From: Olsenella_K sp050953285
GTDB taxonomy: Bacteria > Actinomycetota > Coriobacteriia > Coriobacteriales > Atopobiaceae
Length of the DNA stretch: 64,000 bases
Reading direction: 5' to 3'
Assembly (NCBI GenBank): GCA_050953285.1
Contig: JBMNMK010000002.1
Coordinates: forward strand, 930,001-994,000
The stretch's first letter is position 1. Each line of letters opens with the position of its first letter. Both the position numbers and the translations under genes were made by a program. The notes beneath the pieces are model-generated. The model made no database searches. It had not been told where the DNA came from and was given only the letters and a program-made list of their open reading frames with translations. Shown piece by piece: positions 9,413 to 18,015 of this stretch.

Positions 9413-11314
9413 ATGGAGATGAATGACAAGAAGCGGCGTCAGTCAATGATCCTGTATGTGATCATTGCCCTCGCCATTATGTTTGCCATCAACCAAGGTG
9501 CCAATGTCGTCCAGCGTCAGCAGATCAAGGAGGTGAGCTACTCTGACTTCATCTCCCAGGTAGACAGTGACGCTGTATCAGAGGTGGAGCTGGATCAGAG
9601 CTCATCGACCATCCGCTACACGACCAAATCGGACGGCCAAGACGTCGTATATGAGACGACGCTCTTTCCCTATGACACCAACCTGGTTGAGCGATTAACG
9701 GATCACAACGTGACGTTTTCCGCAAGTATCCAGCAGCAAAACAACAGCATTTGGATGCTCATGCTGCTCTACTACGGCGTTCCTATTCTGTTGTTGATCC
9801 TGTTTGGCTGGTGGCTCAACCGCAGGATGCGCAAGCAGATGGGCGACGATCCGTCCATGGACTTTAGCGGTGGCGGCTTTGGCGCCTTTGGAGGCGGCGG
9901 CCTGGGCAAATCCAACGCAAAGATCGTGGGTGAAAAAGAGACCGGCGTCACCTTTGCCGATGTTGCCGGCCAAGATGAGGCCAAGGAGTCCCTGCAAGAG
10001 ATTGCAAACTTCCTTGATAACCCCCAGCGCTACCAGGATATTGGCGCACGCTGCCCCCGAGGCGCTCTTTTGGTAGGGCCTCCTGGCACAGGCAAGACCT
10101 TGCTGGCCAAAGCCGTTGCAGGAGAGGCAAAGGTGCCATTTTTCTCCATCTCCGGCTCTGAATTTGTTGAGATGTTTGTCGGTCGCGGCGCAGCTAAGGT
10201 GCGTGACCTCTTCAAACAGGCCAACGACAAGGCCCCCTGCATTGTATTTATCGACGAGATTGACACCATTGGCAAGAAGCGCGATATGTCCATCAACTCC
10301 AACGATGAGCGCGAGCAGACCTTGAACCAGCTGCTCACCGAGATGGACGGCTTTGACAACAACAAGGGCATCGTCGTCTTGGGCGCAACCAACCGCCCCG
10401 ATACGCTTGATCCCGCACTCACCCGCCCCGGCCGTTTTGACCGTCGTATACCCGTTGAGCTGCCAGATCTCAGCGGCCGTGAGTCCATCTTGAAGCTGCA
10501 CGCTAACGACGTAAAGATGGAGCCGGGTGTCGATCTTGATGTGATTGCACGCGCAACGCCGGGTGCTTCTGGCGCTGACCTTGCCAATATCATCAACGAA
10601 GCTGCGCTGCGCGCCGTACGCCAGGGCCGCAACCGCGTGAGCCAAGATGATGTGGAAGAGTCTGTTGAAGTGGTCATAGCAGGCGAGAAACGCAAGTCAA
10701 CCGTGCTGTCTGACCATGAGAAACAGGTCGTTGCCTACCATGAGACGGGTCACGCCATTGTTGCTGCGTCCCAAAAAGGCACAGCACCGGTCTCCAAGAT
10801 CACCATAGTGCCGCGCACCTCTGGCGCTTTGGGCTACACCATGCAGGTTGATGAGGACGAGCACTTCCTGCAGACCAAGCAGGATATGGAAAACATGATT
10901 GCCACGCTCTGCGGTGGTCGTGCAGCAGAGGAGCTCATCTTTGGTGAAGCCACCAACGGTGCCTCCAATGATATTGAGAAGGCCACCAAGATTGCCCGCG
11001 CCATGGTCACACAGTATGGCATGACCGAGAAATTTGGCATGGTGCAGTTGGGTGAGCAGCGCAACCGCTACTTGGGTGGCGGAGCAGAACTCACCTGCTC
11101 TGAGGGCACCGCGCAAGAGATTGACCGTGAGGTTCAGCGCATTGTTGAAGAGGGTCACACCAAGGCCTTGGATACCCTCAAAGCCAATCGCTTTAAGCTG
11201 CACGAAATTGCACGCTACCTGCAGAAGAAAGAAACCATCACCGGAGATGAGTTCATGAAGATCTTTACCCGTGATGATGGATTTGCGCCGACGCTTCCCA
11301 CCACAGAACAGTAG
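9413..11314 (+). CDS. ftsH: ATP-dependent zinc metalloprotease FtsH
   Basis: 633 residues. A membrane-anchored AAA+ protease for quality control of membrane and some cytosolic proteins, working as a hexamer. Seen: a first membrane helix (about 12-30), an extracytoplasmic segment (about 31-105), a second helix (about 108-130), Walker A GPPGTGKT (about 223), Walker B IVFIDEID, the second region of homology ATNRPDTLDPALTRPGRFDR, and zinc motif HETGH (about 443-447). The start at 9413 follows AGGAAGAG; an in-frame ATG at 9419 with GGGG upstream is equally possible. It ends before a strong terminator, so it is a single-gene unit. Confidence 0.97.
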   Translation: MEMNDKKRRQSMILYVIIALAIMFAINQGANVVQRQQIKEVSYSDFISQVDSDAVSEVELDQSSSTIRYTTKSDGQDVVYETTLFPYDTNLVERLTDHNVTFSASIQQQNNSIWMLMLLYYGVPILLLILFGWWLNRRMRKQMGDDPSMDFSGGGFGAFGGGGLGKSNAKIVGEKETGVTFADVAGQDEAKESLQEIANFLDNPQRYQDIGARCPRGALLVGPPGTGKTLLAKAVAGEAKVPFFSISGSEFVEMFVGRGAAKVRDLFKQANDKAPCIVFIDEIDTIGKKRDMSINSNDEREQTLNQLLTEMDGFDNNKGIVVLGATNRPDTLDPALTRPGRFDRRIPVELPDLSGRESILKLHANDVKMEPGVDLDVIARATPGASGADLANIINEAALRAVRQGRNRVSQDDVEESVEVVIAGEKRKSTVLSDHEKQVVAYHETGHAIVAASQKGTAPVSKITIVPRTSGALGYTMQVDEDEHFLQTKQDMENMIATLCGGRAAEELIFGEATNGASNDIEKATKIARAMVTQYGMTEKFGMVQLGEQRNRYLGGGAELTCSEGTAQEIDREVQRIVEEGHTKALDTLKANRFKLHEIARYLQKKETITGDEFMKIFTRDDGFAPTLPTTEQ

Positions 11315-11353
11315 GCAGTAAGCGGCGCGCTAAAAGCGTTAAGTGTTAAGCGT

Positions 11354-11388
11354 GAAGGCTCATCTCCTGGGAGATGAGCCTTCTTTTT
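11354..11388 (+). terminator. Rho-independent terminator of ftsH
   Basis: A 13-bp perfect stem (GAAGGCTCATCTC with GAGATGAGCCTTC), a CTGG loop, then TTTTT. It also fits the end of the converging methyltransferase gene, but the T-run favours the plus strand. Confidence 0.9.
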
Positions 11389-11439
11389 GCGGCACTATGC
11401 TGTCACGCTACTGTGCGGCGACATGCAGCGGCAGCTCCG

Positions 11440-12267
11440 CTAGCGTGACCTCTTGTGGCAGAGCTGCCAGAACACCACGGCGCTCGAGGCGGCAACGTTT
11501 AAGGAGTCCACCCCGTGCGACATGGGGATAGTCACCGACCTGTCCACCAACGCCAGCGTTTCTGGCGTGAGGCCAAAGCCCTCAGAGCCAAAGAAGAGTG
11601 CACGTTTTTCCGGCGCCGCAAGGGCAGGGTCATCCAAAGAACATGCGTCAGGGTCAAGCGCTAACGCTTCACGATCAAAGCCTTGCTCGCCCAGATCTTT
11701 GAGGAATTTATGGGGCCACGCATCTTTTTCCACGCGCGCCCAAGGTAGCTGAAAGACGGTGCCAACAGATACACGCACGGAGCGTCGGTTATACGGATCT
11801 GCGCAGGTGGGAGATAGTATCACGGCATCTACCCCCAAAGCCGCAGCAGACCTAAAGATGGCGCCCACGTTGGCCACATCCACCAAGTTTTCTAAAACAG
11901 CCACGCATGTGGCATGGGCAAGCACGTCTTGAACGCGCGGCACAGGCGGGCGGCGGATGATAGCAAGCGGGCCTTTTTCCAGCTTAAAGCCTATGAGCTG
12001 TGTCAGAGTCTGGCGCGAGAGCACATAGGTAGGAACGGTTTCGCCCACGCGGTCAATGAGGTCTTTCTGTGCGTCTACATGCTCTTGATCGGTGAGAAGG
12101 GAAAGCGGGTACAGACCCTCTTGGAGTGCAACTTCTATGGTCATGCGCGACTCCAAGACGATGCGCCCCTGCGATTCGTCGAGCTTATTCTTGAGCTGGC
12201 GATCTGTCAGGCGCGCATAGGCATCCAGACGCGCATCTTGCGGGTCATCTATCCGTATTCTTGTCAT
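11440..12267 (-). CDS. SpoU/TrmH-family RNA 2'-O-methyltransferase
   Basis: 275 residues. The C-terminal SPOUT domain has the three family motifs: AVLENLVDVANVGAIFRSAAALG (motif 1 region), FFGSEGFGL (motif 2) and IPMSHGVDSLNVAASSAVV (motif 3). These bind S-adenosylmethionine in the trefoil knot and place the arginine/asparagine catalytic residues. The N-terminal part (about 1-110) is a substrate-binding region of the RNA methyltransferase type. It would methylate a ribose in rRNA or tRNA; the site is unknown. The start follows GGGG. It is divergent from the L,D-transpeptidase gene. Confidence 0.85.
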   Translation of the reverse strand: MTRIRIDDPQDARLDAYARLTDRQLKNKLDESQGRIVLESRMTIEVALQEGLYPLSLLTDQEHVDAQKDLIDRVGETVPTYVLSRQTLTQLIGFKLEKGPLAIIRRPPVPRVQDVLAHATCVAVLENLVDVANVGAIFRSAAALGVDAVILSPTCADPYNRRSVRVSVGTVFQLPWARVEKDAWPHKFLKDLGEQGFDREALALDPDACSLDDPALAAPEKRALFFGSEGFGLTPETLALVDRSVTIPMSHGVDSLNVAASSAVVFWQLCHKRSR

Positions 12268-12378
12268 GAATGCCCCTCACCACAGATAGCTGAAAACTCC
12301 ACGCGTTATTATTACTCAACCATGCGCGGCCACACGGCAGCGCTGCAAAACACACAGCATCCCTGAAAGGGTGAACTT

Positions 12379-14349
12379 ATGTCTCAGACTGGCCAAACAC
12401 AGGGCGAACAACAAAAGAGAGCCAATGGTAGGCCACATGCGTCAGCAGAAGATATTGTGGCGCAAATAATGGAGGAAGAGACCCAGAAGCTTTCGGGCGC
12501 CAAAGCGCCTGCACATATGGCTCCAGTGCGGAAGCATGATGCAGAGCCGCTCGCACAACACGTAGCCGATACGCCAGAGAGCACGCCAGAAGATGAGGAC
12601 GCCACGCGCGTGCTTGAGCCTGAAACGCGCGTCTTGCCGCACGTGGAGCCCATGCGAGAAGTCGAGCCCGAGTTTGCGCCTGCGCTTGACTCCCAGCCGG
12701 ACACCGTGCCGGATCCCGCGTCAGATCCTGCTCTTGAGGCCACCAAGGTTGTGGCAAGTGTTGACCTGCCTGACTTCCAAGAGCGCGATGCCAACAATTT
12801 TGATGTCTTAGCGGGCGATAAGGACGGCGCTTTTGCACATCCCCAGATATCGCAGGCACACCAGCCCAAGCGTACGTCTGCTGCCGCAGAAAAATCCACA
12901 GGCTCCCGCAAGCACACCGGCCTCATAGCTGCCAGCGCTATCATTGCGGGCTTAGGCGTTATTTACCTGGGAGGTGCAATCTGGTTTGGCAGGCACTTCA
13001 TGCCCAATACCACGGTAAACGGTGCCGATGTATCTGGAATGTCTCTCCAAGAGCTTGCAGAGACGGTCGCAGACGATGGCTCCTCCTACAGCTTGACCGT
13101 GAGCAACGACGACTTCTCTGCCACCTTCTCGGGTCAGGATTTCTCACTCGTTGCAGACGGATCAAGCTATGCTGCCGGAGCAATTTCTCAGATCAACTCA
13201 TGGCTCTGGCCCGCTGAAATACTTGCCTCTCATACGCTCACGGTCCAGCCAAGCAATACCTTTGACCAGGATCAGCTCACCGATCTTGTACAGACGGCCG
13301 TGGAGCAGTACAACAGCGGTGCTGTGCAGCCAACCAATGCAGCGCTCTCATTTGATGCGGATGCGGGCACCTTCAGCATATCGCCCGATTCCACCGGCAC
13401 GGCGCTGGATGCAGACGCGGTGCTTGCTGAGGTAGAAGCAGCCGTGGATAGCAACGAATCCACGCTCACCCTCAACCAAGATGCGCTCTTAAAGCCCACG
13501 CTCACGGCAGATTCTGACACGCTTGCGCAATCGCTCGATCAAGCCAACAACATTGTGGCTGGCTCACTTGAGCTCACCGTGGCAGACACGTCTGCAGCAG
13601 AGCTCACATCAGCCGAGCTTGCCAACTGGATCTCCAACGACGACACCGGCGCGCTCGCGCTGGATGAGGACGCTATCAAGAACTGGGTTGCTACCACGCT
13701 GGCACAAACCGTGAACTCACGCGGCACGACCCGAACCTATACACGTCCGGACGGTAAATCCGTCACCGTGACGCCCGATACCAAAGGTGACACCTTCATT
13801 GCGGATGCCTATGGCTGGAACGTGAATACCGATGCCACCGCCACAGCCCTTATCGCCCAGTTAAAAGGCGATAACCCCCTCTCGTCGCTCGCCATCCAGA
13901 CAACGTCTGATGCCTCCAGCTTCAACCCCGGCGGACAGGACTGGGGCAGGCGCTACATTGATGTTGATACCACCGAGCAGCATGCGCGCATGTACGACGA
14001 ATCCGGCTCGCTCATTTGGGAGTCAGACATTGTGACGGGAGACATCACGGAGGACAACCCCACACGTGAGGGTGTATGGGTCATGAACTCCAACCGCGGC
14101 ACCGACCAGACGCTCAAGGGTCTGGATGAAAACCACGACGGCGAGCCAGATTATGAGAGCCACGTCACGTATTGGATGCCGTTTATTCAGAACCTCTACG
14201 CGTTCCACGATGCCACCTGGAGAAGCAATTTTGGCGGCACCATCTACCAAGGCGCCGGTAGTCACGGCTGCATCAACTTGCCCTACGACAAGGCAGAAGA
14301 GCTCTACAACCTCTGCAAGGTAGGAGATGTTGTGGTGGTGCACTCGTAA
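12379..14349 (+). CDS. Membrane-anchored L,D-transpeptidase (YkuD) with peptidoglycan-binding domain
   Basis: 656 residues. An acidic, Pro/Glu-rich cytoplasmic region of about 175 residues precedes one membrane helix (about 180-200, GLIAASAIIAGLGVIYLGGA). Outside the membrane are PG_binding_4-like repeats (about 205-520, starting VNGADVSGMSLQEL) and a YkuD domain (about 525-656) ending in the catalytic signature SHGCINL, with Cys about 631. The family makes 3-3 cross-links in peptidoglycan or attaches proteins to it, and is beta-lactam tolerant for most penicillins. The start is preceded by GAAAGGGTG. The long cytoplasmic tail is unusual and may carry regulatory contacts (inference). Confidence 0.9.
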   Translation: MSQTGQTQGEQQKRANGRPHASAEDIVAQIMEEETQKLSGAKAPAHMAPVRKHDAEPLAQHVADTPESTPEDEDATRVLEPETRVLPHVEPMREVEPEFAPALDSQPDTVPDPASDPALEATKVVASVDLPDFQERDANNFDVLAGDKDGAFAHPQISQAHQPKRTSAAAEKSTGSRKHTGLIAASAIIAGLGVIYLGGAIWFGRHFMPNTTVNGADVSGMSLQELAETVADDGSSYSLTVSNDDFSATFSGQDFSLVADGSSYAAGAISQINSWLWPAEILASHTLTVQPSNTFDQDQLTDLVQTAVEQYNSGAVQPTNAALSFDADAGTFSISPDSTGTALDADAVLAEVEAAVDSNESTLTLNQDALLKPTLTADSDTLAQSLDQANNIVAGSLELTVADTSAAELTSAELANWISNDDTGALALDEDAIKNWVATTLAQTVNSRGTTRTYTRPDGKSVTVTPDTKGDTFIADAYGWNVNTDATATALIAQLKGDNPLSSLAIQTTSDASSFNPGGQDWGRRYIDVDTTEQHARMYDESGSLIWESDIVTGDITEDNPTREGVWVMNSNRGTDQTLKGLDENHDGEPDYESHVTYWMPFIQNLYAFHDATWRSNFGGTIYQGAGSHGCINLPYDKAEELYNLCKVGDVVVVHS

Positions 14350-14385
14350 GGATGCGAGAAAAGCTTGCTGGTAGCAAGTCACACC

Positions 14386-14411
14386 GTGCGCTCGCGCACG
14401 CGCGAGCGCAC
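14386..14411. repeat. GC-rich hairpin between convergent genes
   Basis: GTGCGCTCGCG (14386-14396) and its complement (14401-14411) form an 11-bp stem with a four-base loop between the converging L,D-transpeptidase and EEP-hydrolase genes. No T-run follows on either strand. It may slow RNA polymerase or stabilise the mRNA ends. Confidence 0.5.
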
Positions 14412-14429
14412 GCGCGAGCCACCGCTGCC

Positions 14430-15536
14430 CTACGCCGCCAGCCTCAGCTCCATCATAACGGGATTGTGATCTGAGTGAGCAAAGCCGAGATCTTGCGTCT
14501 CAACTTTGCTCACTGCTACATTTGAGGACACAATAAACCCATCCAGCATGTAGTACTGAAAGTGTTCATGATCGGCGCCTGCATAGGGCTTATCCAGCGA
14601 GCGACAACTGGGCGTGGTAGTATCCATCAAAAACGAGAAGCCGTCACCAAAGGCATGCTCATCGAGCGCACCTGCGGCCCACGTGCCCTCATAGCTGGGA
14701 TAGGCGCTGGTATCGGTACCCGAGAAGACCTGGTTGAAATCGCCGCCGGCCACGACATAATTGCCCTTCTCGGCCTCTTGCGCCAAGAGATTGGCAAGCA
14801 TCTTGGTCTGAGCAATCTTTCCCGCGCCCGAATCATAGGCCTCAAGGTGGAGGTTGACGCTCACGAGCTCTTTTCCGGTTGCATTGCCCGCCGCATCCAC
14901 CACTGGTGTGCGCGAGACCAACAGGCAGCGCTTGAGGTTTGCCATGCTCTCTGGCCAGCCAAATGACAGCGGCAGCTGGTAGCGCATCGACTCTCCCAGA
15001 TCATAGCGAGACGCACTCAAGATACCGCTTTCCACCCTGCCTATTGGCGGGAGCGGATAGGGCACGTACGCTACACGGAAGTTGTAGGCAAAGCTGTAAT
15101 TTGCCATGGATGCGGCCAGCTCAGGTACCTGGTCTTTTCCAAAGCTCCGCTTGGAGTTTCTGTCGACCTCTTGCAAGAAGATATAGTCGGCATTGCTTTC
15201 GGCTATGTGCTCTGCCATCGCAGCCACGTTCTCATCCACCCGCGCCTCGTCAGATGGCATCACGGCTGTGCCGCCGTCCATGAAGAAATCCGCGTTGTCC
15301 CCCAGCGCGCCAAAGCCCACGTTCCACGTGAGATAGCGAAGCGTCTGATCCTGCGCCACCGAAGCAGCCGCAGGTGTAGTGCTCACCACCTCGACAGGCT
15401 CAACGTCTCCTGGGCGATACTCCGTGGCGCTTAAAAAGCCCACCAAGCCAGCAAACGCCAGCACACATATGAGAACGACGCCAGCAAGGACACGCAGCAC
15501 CTTGTGCGCACGTGTATCACTTCTTCTTTTCTTCAT
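14430..15536 (-). CDS. Endonuclease/exonuclease/phosphatase (EEP) family protein, membrane-anchored
   Basis: About 368 residues from ATG 15536, preceded by TTGAGG; the longer frame running back to 15701 overlaps ffh and is not credible. A basic N-terminus and one membrane helix (VLRVLAGVVLICVLAFAGLVGFL) are followed by an EEP fold outside the membrane: LRYLTWNVGFG, FLQEVDRNS (metal-binding Glu), VSVNLHLEAYDSG, VVAGGDFNQVF (the GDFN motif) and HSDHNPVMMEL (catalytic His-Asp). Substrates in this family range from nucleic acids to phosphoinositides and sphingomyelin; none can be assigned. It is last in the ffh-containing gene line. Confidence 0.85.
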   Translation of the reverse strand: MKKRRSDTRAHKVLRVLAGVVLICVLAFAGLVGFLSATEYRPGDVEPVEVVSTTPAAASVAQDQTLRYLTWNVGFGALGDNADFFMDGGTAVMPSDEARVDENVAAMAEHIAESNADYIFLQEVDRNSKRSFGKDQVPELAASMANYSFAYNFRVAYVPYPLPPIGRVESGILSASRYDLGESMRYQLPLSFGWPESMANLKRCLLVSRTPVVDAAGNATGKELVSVNLHLEAYDSGAGKIAQTKMLANLLAQEAEKGNYVVAGGDFNQVFSGTDTSAYPSYEGTWAAGALDEHAFGDGFSFLMDTTTPSCRSLDKPYAGADHEHFQYYMLDGFIVSSNVAVSKVETQDLGFAHSDHNPVMMELRLAA

Positions 15537-15564
15537 GTCAACCTCAAAGCACAGGCGCTTGGCG

Positions 15565-17106
15565 CTAGCGTTTCTTTTTCTTGGACTTCTTGTGCGGGCG
15601 CGTGCTCTTCTTCTGCTGCTGCGGCGCAACCATTGCGCGAGAAGGACGTCCACCAGCACCAAAGCCTCCGCCGCCAAATCCGCCAGCGCCGCCAAAGCCA
15701 CCCGCGCCTAAGTCCATGCCCATTTTGGCCAGATCTTCAGGGCTCGCACCCATGCCGCGCATCATATTCTTCATCATGCGCGCGGTCTTCTTACCGTTGC
15801 CCTGGTTGATGAGGCCACGCATGGAGCCCATCATCTTCTCCATTTGCTCCCACTGCTTGTAGAGCTGGTTGACCTCTTGCATGCTATGACCAGAGCCTTC
15901 CGCAATGCGGCGTCTTCTGCGTCCGTCTATGATCTTGGGGTTTTGGCGCTCCTGCTTGGTCATGGAATGGATCATAGCCTCAATAGAGCGCATCTGTGAA
16001 TCATCCACCGTCGCACCCTGCTTCTGAGCAGCGCGCTCCATGCCAGGAAGCATCCCTAAGACCTTCTGGATGCCGCCCATCTTGCGGATGTTCTGCATCT
16101 GGGAGAGCAGGTCATCCATGGTAAAGCCCTCCATGAGCATGCGTTCTGCATCCTCAAGGCTCTTCTCGTTAGAGAGCTTTTCTGCCTGCTCAATAATGCC
16201 GTACATATCGCCCATGCCCAAGATGCGCTTGGCCATACGATCAGGGCTAAAGACCTCTAATGAGTCCGGCTTTTCTCCCATGGAGGCAAACTTGATGGGC
16301 TTGCCGGTCACCGCACGCACCGACAGAGCACCGCCGCCGCGCGCGTCGCCGTCCAGCTTGGACATGATCACGCCGTCAAAATCCACCCGTGCAGCAAATT
16401 CTGAAACCACGTTGACAATGTCCTGGCCACCCATAGCATCGACGACCATAAGGATCTGGTCGGGATCGACGGCGTTTTTGATATCGACCGCCTCACCCAT
16501 CATCTCTTCATCTATCTGGAGGCGGCCGGCCGTATCCACAATCACCACGTCACAGCCGCGGCCGCGCGCCTCTTCTATGGACTCTTGTGCCACCTTAACC
16601 GCATCATGGCCGTCTCCGCGATAGACCTCAACGCCAATCTCTGTACCCAGCGTCTGCAGCTGATCCGCTGCAGCAGGACGATGCGTATCGCATGCGGCAA
16701 GCAGGGGCTTTTTGCCCTTGTTCTTGAGCAGATATGCCAGCTTGGAAGCTGCCGTGGTCTTACCTGAACCCTGCAAGCCCACCAGCATGATCACGTTGGG
16801 CATGCGATGTGGCGCAAGTTCAAGCTCAGACTCCGTTGAGCCCAGAAGCTCAACCAGCTGGTCAAGCACAATGCGGACCACGTTTTGCGTGGGATTCAGC
16901 GAGTCAAGTACCTCTGCATCCAGGCACTTCTCTTTGGTCGTGGCCACAAAATCACGCACGACCTTAAAGTTGACATCCGCCTCAAGCAACGCCAGGCGGA
17001 TCTCACGCATTGCAGAATTGATATCGTCCTCTGTCAGGCGACCCTTACCCCGCAGCTTGTCAAAGGTATCCTGCAGGCGGTCAGAAAGACTGGAGAAAAC
17101 TGCCAT
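15565..17106 (-). CDS. ffh: Signal recognition particle protein (SRP54)
   Basis: 513 residues, a little long for the family. Ffh binds SRP RNA and nascent signal sequences and hands ribosomes to FtsY. Seen: N domain, then the GTPase with GLQGSGKTT, DTAGRL and TKLDGDARGGG, then the Met-rich M domain (MEGFTMDDLLSQMQ, MLPGM, SMTKQER, RRRRIAEGSG). The last 55 residues are a Gly/Phe-rich linker and a very basic tail (KKSKKKKR), longer than in most Ffh proteins. ftsY lies 3 bp upstream. No 4.5S RNA gene was recognised nearby. Confidence 0.97.
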   Translation of the reverse strand: MAVFSSLSDRLQDTFDKLRGKGRLTEDDINSAMREIRLALLEADVNFKVVRDFVATTKEKCLDAEVLDSLNPTQNVVRIVLDQLVELLGSTESELELAPHRMPNVIMLVGLQGSGKTTAASKLAYLLKNKGKKPLLAACDTHRPAAADQLQTLGTEIGVEVYRGDGHDAVKVAQESIEEARGRGCDVVIVDTAGRLQIDEEMMGEAVDIKNAVDPDQILMVVDAMGGQDIVNVVSEFAARVDFDGVIMSKLDGDARGGGALSVRAVTGKPIKFASMGEKPDSLEVFSPDRMAKRILGMGDMYGIIEQAEKLSNEKSLEDAERMLMEGFTMDDLLSQMQNIRKMGGIQKVLGMLPGMERAAQKQGATVDDSQMRSIEAMIHSMTKQERQNPKIIDGRRRRRIAEGSGHSMQEVNQLYKQWEQMEKMMGSMRGLINQGNGKKTARMMKNMMRGMGASPEDLAKMGMDLGAGGFGGAGGFGGGGFGAGGRPSRAMVAPQQQKKSTRPHKKSKKKKR

Positions 17107-17109
17107 GTG

Positions 17110-18015
17110 CTATATCCCTTCGTTTTCACCGACGAGCGCACGAGAAAATTCCAGCGCATCGAAGGCCTGTAGATCTTCAATACCCTCGCCCACCCCAATT
17201 CTCAAGATGGGCAGCTGGAGCTCATGTGAGATGGCAACGGCTATGCCGCCTTTTGCAGTACCGTCCAGCTTGGTGACGATAAGCCCATCAAGATCGAGCG
17301 CGTCATTAAACTCCTTGGCCTGGTTGAGGCCGTTTTGCCCGGTCGTAGCATCTATCACGAGCACCACCGAAACATCCGCGCTCGAGCGCTTGCGCGTGAC
17401 CTTGACCACCTTCTCAAGCTCACGCATGAGCTCAGGAGACGTGTGCAGACGACCTGCTGTGTCGATGAGCACCAGCTCTGCGCCTGACTTTTCTGCCTCT
17501 TCAATCACGTCGTAGCAAACCGACGCAGGGTCTGCACCACGCGAGCGCGTAACAACCTCAACACCCGAGCGCTCACCCCACACGTCTAGCTGCTCTATGG
17601 CCGCTGCGCGGAAGGTATCTGCGCCGCCGATAAGAACTGGCGTGCCCGCCTGCTTGGCCACATGGGCAAGCTTTCCCACGGTGGTGGTCTTACCTGCACC
17701 GTTGATACCCACAAAGAGCACGACGGAGGGCACATCCACAAACGGATCTTTGGCAGCTGGTGTAAACTCACCGGAGATGCGCTGAGCCAGCGCTTCTCTG
17801 AGCTGTGGCGCGCGCGTCAGGTTTTCCCGTGCCGCCTGCTCACGCAGATCATCGGTCACGCTCATGGCCACTTCTGCGCCCATGTCCCCCATCACCAGGG
17901 TATCTTCAAGGTCTTCCCAAAAGGCATCATCAACCTCGCCACCCATGTAGAAGATCTCATTGAGCGCTGCACGTGAGCGGGTAAGGCCGCGCTTAAGTCG
18001 TTCTTTCAAACCCAT
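17110..18015 (-). CDS. ftsY: Signal recognition particle receptor FtsY
   Basis: 301 residues. A GTPase of the SRP family that docks SRP-ribosome complexes at the membrane. Seen: short N domain, GINGAGKTTTVGKLA (P-loop), DTFRAAA, DTAGRLHTS and TKLDGTAKGG. It lacks the long acidic A domain of E. coli FtsY, which is usual in Gram-positives. Its ATG shares one base with the smc stop codon (TGATG), so translation is probably coupled, and ffh follows 3 bp after its stop. Confidence 0.96.
   Translation of the reverse strand: MGLKERLKRGLTRSRAALNEIFYMGGEVDDAFWEDLEDTLVMGDMGAEVAMSVTDDLREQAARENLTRAPQLREALAQRISGEFTPAAKDPFVDVPSVVLFVGINGAGKTTTVGKLAHVAKQAGTPVLIGGADTFRAAAIEQLDVWGERSGVEVVTRSRGADPASVCYDVIEEAEKSGAELVLIDTAGRLHTSPELMRELEKVVKVTRKRSSADVSVVLVIDATTGQNGLNQAKEFNDALDLDGLIVTKLDGTAKGGIAVAISHELQLPILRIGVGEGIEDLQAFDALEFSRALVGENEGI

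Noticed and set aside
9695..10645. A 316-codon minus-strand frame inside ftsH
   Set aside because: It is the antisense shadow of a highly conserved GC-rich gene; no ribosome site or known domain, and the ftsH motifs are clearly on the plus strand.
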